Origin: Mesostigma viride
Lineage: Eukaryota; Streptophyta; Mesostigmatophyceae; Mesostigmatales; Mesostigmataceae
NCBI GenBank assembly: GCA_009746045.1
Contig: RPFO01000041.1
Span: forward strand, 9,330,468 to 9,394,467
Direction of reading: 5' to 3'
DNA length: 64,000 nt
Part shown: positions 22,692-33,523 of the stretch, one piece after another
Layout of the letters: the number at the start of each line of letters is the position of its first letter
Position numbering within the stretch: position 1 is the stretch's first letter
Notes under the pieces: generated by a model
The model's database searches: none
Told to the model about the DNA's origin: nothing
Seen by the model: only the letters and a program-made list of their open reading frames with translations
Translations under genes and position numbers: made by a program

Positions 22692-24700
22692 CCCTTAACC
22701 CCTAGTCTAAATGGTCTTGCTGCCGATTTTCCGCCAAAAATCGAGTTCCAGCCGATGCATCGGCCCCTTCTCGGGGGACCAGATGCCGCGAAATCTATTG
22801 AGAATTAGGAAAAGTTTAGTTGAGAAGATCGAAAGTTTATAAAATTCTTCACAGCATGGTACTAGGGTTTGCATACTTTTGACAAAGTTATAGAGGTGTT
22901 CTGGCCGGTCAAAGTACAAGGGGTCAGGGTACTTTTTCACGTACAACGTGCATTCCGGAAAACGACGACCTGGCCATGGCGGCTTGCGCCCACGCATGGC
23001 ATTTACGTTTGCGTTCGAATTTTCTGGCCAAACTTAGGAAATTGATTTTATACGTCCTAAAGATCATACAGGCCAATTTTTGGTTCGCGGGAATGCCATT
23101 TGATAGGTGTCGGCAGTGTTCTTGCTGGAAATAACTGCGATCAGGCCGGACGATAGAAACGTTGACAGCAATACCTTTCCGGCGTATTTTAAAGGATACA
23201 TTGGTTTCTTTGTACTTTTTATGATACATAGTAGTCGTAAACGTGCAAGGGTGGCCAGAAATCGCCGGATCCAGCGACCATGCTGCACAACTTTGGTGTG
23301 CCGAAATGCGCCATTTTGCGGCCACCGCCTGGGCCAAGGTAACGCCATCCATGCCTGGTAAAGCTAAATCATCGTTTTCCTATCGATGTTTGACGTTTAT
23401 ATATACGTTCTAGCTTGTGTAGCACATTCTTTTTTCATTATTCATGCTCTTTCTTGACCCTGGCCTGGCCCCTTTCTAAAACACCCTTCTTAGATGCTTC
23501 CCTCAGTCAGTTGACCTGCCACAGGGTGATGGTGATAAGTTTTAGAGGCTGTATGGGTTTGAATACCTCCATATATGTTTGTTATACATTTCCCATACAC
23601 ATATTGCATGAGTGTGAGGCAGTTGGCTGGTCTCTGTGGCATCATCAAGCACGTAACTGGTGAGTAAAAGCTTCCCATTGACAGCATCTGCCACCAGGTG
23701 TGCTGGCCATCAACTGGCAAGCTATAGCAGCTTAGGCCTAGTTTATCCTTGCTAGGGCAGGCTGAAATAGGCTCAACATCACTAGTTTGTTGGTGGCTGC
23801 CTCCTAGAATGCATGCCTTGCGTAGGGTATCCGTACCACGTTACCTACGTGCATGGACAAGGTGGCACCTGCACATAGGTGCCATGTAAGGGCAGTGTGA
23901 TGATGCAGTTATGTTTCCCCATCATTGTGGAAGGGAAATGTATTGTTTGGCATGGTTGGTGGCCATATTAGTAGGTAGTATGCCCACCCCTACCCCCTTG
24001 GTTGCTTTTTACCAACGGTACCCCTATGGGCTGTACTGAGTGTAACTGCTGGTATACCCACCCAAATGATGACCCCAATGGCTCAAACTGTTCAGGAACT
24101 AATTTTTTATCATCCCTGAAGTGGTAGGTGCCTAGGTCTTATAACATAATTCAAAATGCACATTCTACCAAAAATGAAAACGCGCGTCATGACCCCCCTG
24201 ACTTTGACGGCAGTTATATATGGCCTACCCTGCATATATGTGAGGTCATGCTCCGCCGTACGCGGGCTGATTTTGCGGTGCAGCAGGGCTATTAGGTTCC
24301 TCCCGTTAGGCGTTTCCATTGGTCTTATCGTAGTATAGAGCTTTGACATGGCTCTGTATATAGGTTTATAGCTGGGCGTTTGCTTTGGTTTGAGTGATTT
24401 CACTCTGCTGTAAGTAATTATATTTTTAATATATGTGAGGGTAATTATATTTTTAATATATATGTGAGGCCTATATATGGCCTACCCTGCATGCCTATCT
24501 CACCTCCGTAATATATCATTCTCAATGAATATATGTGAGGTTGTGATATACCAACCCGAAGGGCAACTCATGGACATGCTTGGCCCCCAAGGACAGCCAT
24601 TGGATATGGGTAGGTTGGATGGCATCTGGTTTGCAAAATTGTGAAGATCCAGCCGATTTATCGGCAGGATCTCAGACCATTTAGGGGTTAAGGTTGATCA
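22692..24700. repeat. Possible decayed DNA transposon with imperfect inverted ends
   Basis: 22692-22730 (CTTAACCCCTAGTCTAAATGGTCT...TGCCGAT) reappears inverted at 24643-24695 (ATCGGCAGGATCTCAGACCATTT...). About 35-40 bp are shared. There is no transposase ORF and no obvious target duplication, so this is tentative. Confidence 0.25.
24246..24434 (+). mobile_element. 3' fragment of a non-LTR retrotransposon
   Basis: Nearly the same as 37945-38130: last codons of the ORF, stop, and the 3' UTR with GTTTCCATTGGTCTTATCG. It is severely 5'-truncated, as expected for target-primed insertion. An AT-rich TTTTTAATATATGTGAGG duplication follows. Confidence 0.8.
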
Positions 24701-25058
24701 GACCTGTCAGGGCCCATGTTCCTGCCCCCTTTTGGGTAACAACATATATGCCCTTGGACCAGGCTAGGTGTACTGGCCAGTGAATCAGAGGTCACCCCAG
24801 GTTATCCCCTGACCCCTTCACTTGGTCAGCTCCCAACCTTTCCTTGGGAACTTGGTGCTAGATTAAAGTCAAGGCACATTACCTAGTCCAATGGCTGGGA
24901 TTAAAGGATGCCAAGAACGTACTATTGTGAGTTCCTGATCTTTCACAGTTATCACAGGCGCCCGTTCTTATGGCGCCCGCCTTGGCCAACCTTTCCCTTT
25001 TATGCTCAAAGAGACTCAGGTAGCACCCATGCAAATGCTGCCTTGTTGGGGAGCCCAT

Positions 25059-25616
25059 TGTTACGACTCAAGCCTCTACCGCCACCTCTACCTCTAACCG
25101 GCCTAATGCTACCTAAACTAGTGAGGCCGCCTCTAGTTAAACCCCTAGCGAAAGACGAACGAGACGATCCAGATCTCAATGCATTTACGTAAGTACTACT
25201 GTAATACGCCATAAGCCATTTACACAACAAACCCCGTTTATTCCAGGAATAGAGGAAGGAAACACAACTACACTGCCATGACCCAAGCTAATATGTGTTA
25301 ATTCATTTAAAACACGCCGAGTGCCAACACGAGGGGTAGAACGTGCATAAATGATCACCAACGGTCCAGCATGCTCGGGCTGACATGGCCCTCGCCTACA
25401 GATGCACGGATGCACGCTGGTCCACTACATTCTACCCGAAGGATAAGGACCACTAATAAAGTACGCGGCGCGACGCCAAATGCATCCAATGCACCACGGT
25501 ACTGTTACGAGGACAACAGTGTCCACCAGTACAAACTACACGTAAACCTAGGGACGACCGAGGCAAAGGACCTAATTTACGTCCGTAACTACGACAGATT
25601 GTTACGCGACGTAACA
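25059..25616 (-). repeat. 3' LTR of element C copy 2
   Basis: 558 bp on the minus strand, TGTTACGTC... to ...CGTAACA. The adjacent PPT is at 25617-25630 (TGTGGGGGGGGAGG on the minus strand), the same as in copy 1. 25631-26122 is trailer matching 19214-19566. Confidence 0.88.
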
Positions 25617-26122
25617 CCTCCCCCCCCACAAAGGTAGGGAGCCCTCTCCCTACGCACAGGGAGAAAACCAAAGGGGTAGGAATAGCCTAACGCACCCAAC
25701 ACAACTCCAACACAATCGACAGGCCATCCAAGGTACAAAGCACCAACAAGTTAACTCGGTTAATTCCACCCCGAGTGGTGTAGGGTTAACCAGCACCAAG
25801 CCTGGTGGGAGGATCCCCTAACTGCCTGGCACGGAGGCCTTGCCGGGAGGGACGGCACTGGGCAGGACACACAGAGTGAACAAAGTCAGCACCAAGGACC
25901 AAGAACGACCAACCAACTGGCCAGAATATGAGGGCGACTCTATATACCGGAGGGACAACACCCTCAGGTCAGGCCTAAGGCCCTCTATCTAGTTGCCATC
26001 AGTCTGGTAGGTACCACGCGACTCAGGCCAGCAGGACATCCAGATACGCATGGTAGTGGGCCACGTCGTCCGCGTTATCATGCCTATCTACTACAGTGAG
26101 GAAAACATCGGCCCACACGCCA

Positions 26123-28303
26123 TCAGGAAAAAGGCCCAAAAAGGCCCATGCAGTAATACCTATGCTGCGTTAGGACCACCTGGCCCCGAGCCCAGTCTAA
26201 GAAGCCACAGGCAAAGAGGCGAAGGAAAGGCTCTACCGCGATCAAACAGAGAGCCCGAAGGAGTAGGCGATGATACCGGATCCGATGACGCAGACCCGTC
26301 GGGAAGAACAGATCTAGCAGAGGCTCCACATTAGCCGGCCACAACCTGATGTGCCGAATCTCACGTGAGCGCCACCGACGAGCGCACTGTCGCGACCCAA
26401 ACGTCTCTAGATAGTCGCTAGCCCGAGGGGGAGGATGGCCACGGGAATCCAGGCCCTGGCCCGGGAGAGGCACTGGGCGGCGGGCATCCCACTCCAGGAT
26501 GGGCTGCAGGTGCACCGCACCATACGTAGCACCAGGCGCGGCAGGGTACTCGACCGTAAGGGCATCCGAGGCCATAATGCCCAGAGGCGGAGGGTAAGCC
26601 CACTGGTACCCACCGTAGGTGTCCAAGTCTTTGTGACGCCTCGCCCAGCGATAGAGGACGCGACGAACCAGGATCTCACCCTGGAACACAGGATCTGCTA
26701 CAATAACCATGTCAAATGGAGGCCGATCAGTGTCAATGGGTAGGTTACGGTCCCGTGGCGCCCGACACACCTGGGAAAACCCATAGGACATGGGCGAAAT
26801 TGACAGCTCCGGAGCGACACGCGTGAGGTCACACTGTCGGCAAGCGAGCGCAGACATACCATACCCGGGAACGGGCGAATCTTGCGACTCCGGCATAACA
26901 TGCACCACGGAGGGGGCACGTTCCCGGTCGCCCTGGGACAAGTCCCGCAGGGAGTCGGCCGCGCGGAGGGCGCGATGATCAATACCGCTGGTCCTAACAA
27001 CCGTAGCCAGCGAGCGAGGGGCCGAAGGGGCAGGAACCGACACAGGGGTAGGATCCTGAACAGGCGCAGAGGGAGCCGGCACCGCAGGAGACCGCGACGG
27101 ACCTGCAACCGCAGCTGACGACATGGCCTCCGCTGGAGGCGCACCCTCTGGCCACATGTTGAAAATTGGGCCCGTAGGGACAGGCACCTTACCATAAAAC
27201 TGGCTGCCGTCAAGACTCCAGTCCGGCACTGGAATCCTCTGAGGGGGACCCCCCTCCCAGAGCCTGGGCAGCCCACTCGTATCGCCAAAGAAGCCCCGCA
27301 ACGGCTGCGACGGAGCTTGGGAAGGCTCAGAGGCAGCGACGGCGGGCGAGATCGCCGCAGCAGGAGACTCACGCGGAGGCACAGGTAAGGCGGCCACGGG
27401 CGCAGAGACAGCGGGAGGCGTAGGAGCCGCAGCAGCAGACGAAACCACAGCAACCGAGGGCTCGCACTGGGGCGCAGGCGAAGCCACAGTCGCCGAAGCA
27501 ACAGGAGGGGTAGGCGAAGCAGCAGCAACAGGCGCCACACCAGGCGCAACGGCAGCAGGCGACTGAGACGCCATGAAGGCCCCGAATGCCGAGGCTAAGG
27601 ACTGGATCTGGGCCTGCATTGCAGACACGGTAGCCGCAAGGTTGGCAGACTCTGGACCCACGCCCGGAGGGGTAGGGGACGGCTCCACCGACACGCGTCT
27701 GGTCGAAACCGGCGATGACGGAACAGGGGAAGGAGCCGACACGGAGGAGGAGGAAGCTGCTACTGAGGCCGAATACTCAGGAGTATACTGCGACTCTGCC
27801 GGTGCATCCAGAGGAGAAGGATCGCCATATGGTAACGCCCCCGCAGACTGGTCCGCAATCTCCATGAACTCGATAGCCCGCAGGAGGTCACAGGGGTTGT
27901 CATCTAACTCAGCGTCCCCCTCAACCGGGAGCCACTGGAAGATCTCCCTGAGGCAGGAGCGCCCCACAGGGGTAGAAAGGTAGGAGAAGATCCTGGGGCA
28001 CTGGAGTACGGCATCTATCTGCCCGATGGCGGGGCAGCGGGACCCACACTCAAGGACGCAGTGCCCAGAATCGTCGAAGCTGTGGACAACCAACTGATGG
28101 GGGTCCTGTGGGTCCGGACCAAACCAGGAGACCCCGAAAAGAGCTGACCGAACCAGAGCTGCATGGTTCGCCTGCAGGGCAGAGTGGATGCGGCCACCAG
28201 GGTAACTGGCCCTGGAGACCCAACGACCCGGAAGGACCTCATAATACAGCTCAGGATCAGGAGCCGGCGGCAGGGACTCCAACGAAGGGGTAGGCTCTGA
28301 CAT
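26123..28303 (-). CDS. ORF3 of element C copy 2: unknown 726-residue protein encoded after pol
   Basis: The ATG at 28303 gives MSEPTPSLESLPPAPDPELYY, the same start as copy 1. I do not recognise the family. An N-terminal region (about residues 1-175) is acidic and Cys-containing, with PGRWVSRASYPGG and a Leu-rich segment ending EFMEIADQSAG. The middle (about 190-480) is Ala/Pro/Ser-rich and low complexity. The C-terminal region (about 500-700) is compact with conserved Trp/Tyr/Arg (RVLYRWARRHKDLDTYGGYQ). No signal peptide or membrane helix is visible, so an Env-like glycoprotein is unlikely. Position after a chromodomain integrase, and conservation in two copies, argue for an element function such as a second Gag-like structural protein (inference). 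Confidence 0.7.
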   Translation of the reverse strand: MSEPTPSLESLPPAPDPELYYEVLPGRWVSRASYPGGRIHSALQANHAALVRSALFGVSWFGPDPQDPHQLVVHSFDDSGHCVLECGSRCPAIGQIDAVLQCPRIFSYLSTPVGRSCLREIFQWLPVEGDAELDDNPCDLLRAIEFMEIADQSAGALPYGDPSPLDAPAESQYTPEYSASVAASSSSVSAPSPVPSSPVSTRRVSVEPSPTPPGVGPESANLAATVSAMQAQIQSLASAFGAFMASQSPAAVAPGVAPVAAASPTPPVASATVASPAPQCEPSVAVVSSAAAAPTPPAVSAPVAALPVPPRESPAAAISPAVAASEPSQAPSQPLRGFFGDTSGLPRLWEGGPPQRIPVPDWSLDGSQFYGKVPVPTGPIFNMWPEGAPPAEAMSSAAVAGPSRSPAVPAPSAPVQDPTPVSVPAPSAPRSLATVVRTSGIDHRALRAADSLRDLSQGDRERAPSVVHVMPESQDSPVPGYGMSALACRQCDLTRVAPELSISPMSYGFSQVCRAPRDRNLPIDTDRPPFDMVIVADPVFQGEILVRRVLYRWARRHKDLDTYGGYQWAYPPPLGIMASDALTVEYPAAPGATYGAVHLQPILEWDARRPVPLPGQGLDSRGHPPPRASDYLETFGSRQCARRWRSREIRHIRLWPANVEPLLDLFFPTGLRHRIRYHRLLLRALCLIAVEPFLRLFACGFLDWARGQVVLTQHRYYCMGLFGPFS

Positions 28304-28331
28304 GACGGCTGCGGAGGGGAGGGGGACAACC

Positions 28332-28336
28332 AACCA
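28332..28336. repeat. Target-site duplication AACCA of element B copy 2 (right copy 32891-32895)
   Basis: AACCA immediately flanks both LTR ends (TGTTAGGG at 28337; CCAAACA ending 32890). Removing the element restores continuity of C copy 2 as seen in copy 1 around 16845. Confidence 0.9.
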
Positions 28337-29166
28337 TGTTAGGGATATTATATCCACCTGGCCACAATATATCCCAGCCTGATTTATTTCTTGTTGGATT
28401 TATTCCTTATGGACTGGGAATTTGATAGCTATGATGAGCTAGATGGAACAGGCTCAATGAGCTGATCAATATTCATGTGCCATAGTCCTATACTTGGACA
28501 TGGATGACTTGTACCCTGAGTCAGCCTAGTAGCATCACGTATTTGATTGACAAGTGGTGCTATGGCCTATTGGACAAGTGTTTGGTCCATGAGCTGACAA
28601 GTGTTGGAAGCTCATGATGACACATGTTATGACTTACATGATGACAAGTGGGTAGACTCATTGCATGACACTTGTCACTCCAAGGAGAAGAGATGTGTCA
28701 CTTTATTAATTATGTTATGTGGCACATTATTACGTAGACACTTGGCATCTAGCTATTATGCCAGCTCATTGGATCATGTCTAGAATGTTCTAGGAATGTT
28801 CTAAGAATATGCCAGGAATATTCCTGGAATATACTGAGAATATGCTGGGAATATGCTAGGAATATGCTAGGATGTTTCTACAAGCTTCTGTGATGATGTC
28901 ATTGCTGATGTCATCCTTCCTAGCCTAAAAGGTATAAAAGGAAACTGCCCCCTAAGGGCAGGTACCTCCATTTCACCTCCATTTCACCTCCATTCAACCT
29001 CCATTCAAGCTCTTCTCCAACTATTATATTCTAATAAAGCCATTTATTCTTCCACGTAAATTGTCTTCAACCTCTCTTTCTTTCAGCACCTGCAAGGTGT
29101 GTGGGTAGCAAGGCCAAGCACAAGGCATTGTGTAAAACCCATTAGTTTCCTCTCCCAATCCAAACA
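28337..29166 (+). repeat. 5' LTR of element B copy 2 with TATA box, poly(A) signal and stress-element-like array
   Basis: The TATA box is at 28933-28939 (TATAAAA) and AATAAA at 29033-29038, giving a U3-R-U5 layout. At 28779-28871, about 60-150 bp upstream of the TATA box, is an array of GAATGTTC and GGAATATGCTA repeats including a perfect GGAATATTCC palindrome. The GAA/TTC arrangement resembles gapped heat-shock elements. Confidence 0.85.
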
Positions 29167-29178
29167 TGGTATCGGAGG
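29167..29178 (+). promoter_or_regulatory. Primer-binding site of element B copy 2
   Basis: TGGTATCGGAGG directly after the LTR, resembling the initiator-Met tRNA primer site. Confidence 0.7.
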
Positions 29179-29249
29179 TTTGTTACTGAGGAACAAGAAG
29201 ACCACTGTGAACCCAGAGACATCCAGTTCCATTGGCGACTGAAGACACC

Positions 29250-30914
29250 ATGGCTACCAAGGAAGCGTGCTACAAGCAATTCCGGGCAACAAGCAAGTCC
29301 ATCACAACGTTTGATGGGCGGTCTCTGAGGAAATGGGAAGAAATCAAGGCTGTGTTGAAGGCCTTAGCATCGGCCTATTGTGACCTGGTCAAGGTCCTAA
29401 CTGGAGAGGAGGATTCGCTAAAGGAGGTCAAGACTGCGCTGCTGGAGGCGGAGGAGCTACTGCACGGAAGGCGTTCTGCTCAAGCAAAGAAGGAGGGCTC
29501 CCCTAACGGCCAGGTTTTCCACACTACTACGAAGAAAAGTGGAGGAAAGAGGCGGTGCAATTACTGCAAGAAGGCCGGGCACGTGGACACCCAGTGCTGG
29601 GAGAAGCATCCGGAGCTGAAGCAAGAACGCAAGAACAAGGCAACGCGACGGAACCAAGCGAGAAAGGAGCACTCACCAGGTGCCAGCGAGGCGCGTATCA
29701 CCGAGGAGGCTGCGGAGCGGTCCGGCTTCGTCTTCGCCACCATCGCCGAGTCGCCATCGCCGTCGGATGCTGCTGCACTCACGCAGTATGAAAAGAAAGC
29801 ACCGACCAGCTGGGTGCTGGATTCCGCAGCGAGCTGTCACATGACGCCATGCCCGTCGGACTTCGTGTGCCTGCACCCTCATGACAGGGAAATCGCCGGC
29901 TCAGGCGGCCAACTGAAGGCGACAGCCATCGGGACTGTCAAACTGAAGCTGCCGGGTCAGGACGCGGACGTGCACCTCCAAAACGCGCTGCTCGTTCCCA
30001 GGCTGAGCACCCGACTTCTATCAGTCGGCCAGCTCGTCAAGGATGGCCACAAGGTCGACCTCGCCCAGCGGGTTGCTGTGCCGGACAGCAGGCACTGCAG
30101 CATCGGGACGAGGAACAACACCTACTTTTTTCCCGCGCACGGTGCGGACGCAGCGATGGACGCCATCCCAGAGCTGAAATCGTCGGCGACGAGCTTCAAG
30201 AACGACGCTGCCTGTCAAGGGCAGAAAATGGCGAGCAGCGAGCGCAGCATCTCACGTGCCTCGGGACACGCGGCGGAGTGGCTGGCCGTGGGCCTAACGG
30301 TCATACTGGCCATGCTTGCCCGTGTATGCGGGATCGGGGGCGGCCTACTGGGCATTACTCGCACACTGCGTGGCTTTTTATACTCTGCGCCGGCCCAGTG
30401 GAAGTTCACGCCAATTCGAGAAGTTTCCAGCGCAATGGAGAAGTCCGTGTCAGACGCTGAAGTACTTCCAGAAACCGCGGTCCAGAACAGCCCAGTGCAT
30501 GCGGAGCGAGTTGTCGCCGCCAGCATACCAGGTGATACTGGTGCTCGTAACCCAAGTCCGGCGACCAGACCAAAGGCGCGGCGCTTGAACGCTGCCAGCC
30601 TAACTGAGGGGGAACAAATTCGTGACGCGAGGGCGAAATCGACCAAGCTGCCAAATTTTTCTAAGTCCTGGACTGCCAAGTCCGGTGCTGGCGCGAGGCC
30701 TCGAGCGAGCCGACAACGACGTGGACAGCGACCTGTCAGCCACAGTGCTGTCAAGCACCAACGGTCAACTCAGGTGCAAAATGCTGCCAAGGTATCACGT
30801 CGGTCAGTTTACGGTGTTCGGCCAGGCCATGGCATTTGCAACTGCGCTAGCTGCAACGACCCTTGGAAATTGTCGCCCAGGATGCACAGACCCCACTTCT
30901 CAAGGTTGCCCTAA
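29250..30914 (+). CDS. Gag-protease ORF of element B copy 2
   Basis: 554 codons from ATG 29250 (an in-frame TTG at 29232 is not needed). Order: Gag-like helical region, CCHC knuckle CNYCKKAGHVDTQC (about residues 103-116), basic linker, retropepsin-like WVLDSAASCHMTP (Asp about 191) with LLSVGQL typical of Copia protease, a hydrophobic segment about 344-369, then a basic Ser/Pro-rich tail with RPRASRQRRGQRP. It encodes packaging and cleavage functions only. The membrane-like segment and long basic tail are not standard Copia features and may be captured sequence (inference). Confidence 0.85.
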   Translation: MATKEACYKQFRATSKSITTFDGRSLRKWEEIKAVLKALASAYCDLVKVLTGEEDSLKEVKTALLEAEELLHGRRSAQAKKEGSPNGQVFHTTTKKSGGKRRCNYCKKAGHVDTQCWEKHPELKQERKNKATRRNQARKEHSPGASEARITEEAAERSGFVFATIAESPSPSDAAALTQYEKKAPTSWVLDSAASCHMTPCPSDFVCLHPHDREIAGSGGQLKATAIGTVKLKLPGQDADVHLQNALLVPRLSTRLLSVGQLVKDGHKVDLAQRVAVPDSRHCSIGTRNNTYFFPAHGADAAMDAIPELKSSATSFKNDAACQGQKMASSERSISRASGHAAEWLAVGLTVILAMLARVCGIGGGLLGITRTLRGFLYSAPAQWKFTPIREVSSAMEKSVSDAEVLPETAVQNSPVHAERVVAASIPGDTGARNPSPATRPKARRLNAASLTEGEQIRDARAKSTKLPNFSKSWTAKSGAGARPRASRQRRGQRPVSHSAVKHQRSTQVQNAAKVSRRSVYGVRPGHGICNCASCNDPWKLSPRMHRPHFSRLP

Positions 30915-32061
30915 TGTTTTGTCTGTGGGAAATGAACTTGTATGTCGACTTTTGTGTCGTGTTTGCTGGAAATTGTGAGGCGCCGTAAGCGTGCGTTTTC
31001 TGGTTCTTTCTTTGTGTTCTTCCAGCAATTATGTGTTTATTTTGCCATGCGTTCAGTGGCGATGGCCCACGCATTTTGGTATTGTTCCCACGAGACGTTT
31101 TCTACGTACCTGGAGTGTATCTCCAGAGTTTTTGCACGCTATTTGTGGCACTGGTCTGCGGCGTAGTGAAGCGCCGTTGTATCGTCGTCTACGACTTGTT
31201 TTCGTAAGTTAAAGTGCCTGTGACGCGTGTGTTATTTTGTTTTGTGCTGAGAGCATTGCTTGTATGCAAATGCTTACGTCCTTTGTGTCGAATTTGGCTG
31301 TGCATTTCGGCATAGCCTGTAATGTCGGACGTTATGTTTACTCTCGGGCATTGATTTGTGAATCGTGACGAAGTAATCGTTACCTGTGTTCGCCTTTGTG
31401 GCGGTAATGTTTTGCACGTCCTGTTTTCTTTGCTATGAAGCGTGTTTATCTGTTATGGCCACTGTGTTTGTGTTGAAGGTTGTATTGCACCTTGTTTGTG
31501 TGGCATTTGTTGCCAATATGTTTGTTTGCTCACCCCGTTTATTTGGCGTAAAACGTGATGTTGGTGTCATTATTTTGTGAGATGGCGTATGTTATGTTGC
31601 TCCGTGTGTGTACAGCACGTGTTGTTGCCGTTACCCTACCTCTATACCGTTTGGGTTAGCTCATAGGGACCTTCTTTGTTGGCATGTGTTGCCGTATTAT
31701 ATGTGTGGGACTGTGTGCCCCTATTGTGTCCATGGGCAGCCGCTTTGAGTGAGGGGGGAATGTAGCATCTAGAGCACTTTTTCCAACTAAGGGTTGGGTA
31801 TCAGCCATCCAGGATGGGCAGCTAGTGCGTCGCTGCTATGGTTGGACACTCATTCGCGTTGCCGGGGGGGACGGATCAGTGGCGGTAGTGCGGCTCATGA
31901 CCGCATGTTGGAGCTTCAAGCGTTTCACGAGGACGGCATCTTCATTTTCAGTTGCACCATGCTAGCAACTGGACGGCATGCTACGAGCATGTGGTTAAGG
32001 GGGGTGTTGAGATTCCACCTACCCAGTCATCTTTGCATTGTGCCCATGTGGCTAAGGGGGG

Positions 32062-32890
32062 TGTTAGGGATATTATATCCACCTGGCCACAATATATCCC
32101 AGCCTGATTTATTTCTTGTTGGATTTATTCCATATGGACTGGGAATTTGATAGCTATGATGAGCTAGATGGAACAGGCTCAATGAGCTGATCAATATTCA
32201 TGTGCCATAGTCCTATACTTGGACATGGATGACTTGTACCTGAGTCAGCCTAGTAGCATCACGTATTTGATTGACAAGTGGTGCTATGGCCTATTGGACA
32301 AGTGTTTGGTCCATGAGCTGACAAGTGTTGGAAGCTCATGATGACACATGTTATGACTTACATGATGACAAGTGGGTAGACTCATTGCATGACACTTGTC
32401 ACTCCAAGGAGAAGAGATGTGTCACTTTATTAATTATGTTATGTGGCACATTATTACGTAGACACTTGGCATCTAGCTATTATGCCAGCTCATTGGATCA
32501 TGTCTAGAATGTTCTAGGAATGTTCTAAGAATATGCCAGGAATATTCCTGGAATATACTGAGAATATGCTGGGAATATGCTAGGAATATGCTAGGATGTT
32601 TCTACAAGCTTCTGTGATGATGTCATTGCTGATGTCATCCTTCCTAGCCTAAAAGGTATAAAAGGAAACTGCCCCCTAAGGGCAGGTACCTCCATTTCAC
32701 CTCCATTTCACCTCCATTCAACCTCCATTCAAGCTCTTCTCCAACTATTATATTCTAATAAAGCCATTTATTCTTCCACGTAAATTGTCTTCAACCTCTC
32801 TTTCTTTCAGCACCTGCAAGGTGTGTGGGTAGCAAGGCCAAGCACAAGGCATTGTGTAAAACCCATTAGTTTCCTCTCCCAATCCAAACA
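32062..32890 (+). repeat. 3' LTR of element B copy 2
   Basis: 829 bp, almost identical to the 5' LTR at 28337-29166 (one-base length difference), so the insertion is recent. Confidence 0.9.
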
Positions 32891-32895
32891 AACCA

Positions 32896-33523
32896 CCCGT
32901 CGACAGCAGACATAACATAAGAGAGGAGAAGGTCTATAACTAGAGCTTATGCAGGGTTTTGTACTCCTGCAACAGGCGACTACACCCATCTAGCTCACTC
33001 TCCGTATACCAGACTTTATCTACCTCGCTACGAGCATAGTAACATCCATTTAACCTTATACTGGCGTTGAGTACCACGGCCTCTTTTAATGTCTCTATGG
33101 GCCACGATACTCTCTACCTCATCCTCTACCTCGCCAGTATCAGGATTATGCTCTAAAGGGGCAGGAGCTAACTCTCTACCAGCGAACGTGCTCTGGTGGT
33201 AAAGCTTTAGCTGGCTTCTATGAAAGGTGCGCGAATGAGTTTGCCAACTGCCAAGAGGTAGGAATGTCTATCTCATACAGGAAATTACCTACTCTAGACA
33301 ACACACGGAAGGGTCCTAAAAAGGCGGGCCTGAGTTTCACCTTAAGTTCAGCCTCGAGCTTGTGGGCGAATCGGCCAACACGAGGGCCTTCTACTAAGAC
33401 TAAATCTCCTATTTCTATCTCAGGTGCTCTCCTATCTAATGAGGCCCGCAACCTAGCAAGGTACTTGGCTTGCGCCCTATGGTACCCTGCAATCGCATTG
33501 TCGTGGGCATTCTTCATCTTATG
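32896..33523 (-). pseudogene. Integrase C-terminus and chromodomain of element C copy 2
   Basis: On the minus strand, collinear with 16210-16840 of copy 1: KMKNAHDNAIAGYHRAQAKY, VLVEGPRVGRFAHK, then the split chromodomain. The frame break after the VKW codons is the same as in copy 1. The piece is separated from the integrase core by the solo LTR. Confidence 0.8.

Larger units (their letters stand above)
20137..25058. other. Spacer between two tail-to-tail C elements, no supported gene
   Basis: I see no coding region with recognisable motifs or convincing length. The spacer holds degenerate GGTACC/CCCGGG palindromic runs (20930-21045), an ATTA microsatellite (21293-21319), a GGGCCACGGGC-type minisatellite (about 21509-21694), an old LTR fragment (21841-21960), a possible element with inverted ends (22692-24700) and a non-LTR 3' fragment (24246-24434). 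Confidence 0.6.
28337..32890 (+). mobile_element. Non-autonomous Copia-like LTR retrotransposon, element B copy 2
   Basis: 4554 bp, same family as 9133-13639, on the plus strand. The LTRs are 28337-29166 and 32062-32890, longer than copy 1 mainly through expansion of a CACCTCCATTT-like short tandem. The internal ORF is longer than in copy 1. 30915-32061 is non-coding trailer ending in the duplicated purine tract GGTTAAGGGGGG / GCTAAGGGGGG. RT and integrase are absent. Confidence 0.92.

Noticed and set aside
26123-28303. ORF3 as a retroviral-type Env
   Set aside because: No signal peptide, no membrane helices, and no Cys pattern of an envelope glycoprotein.
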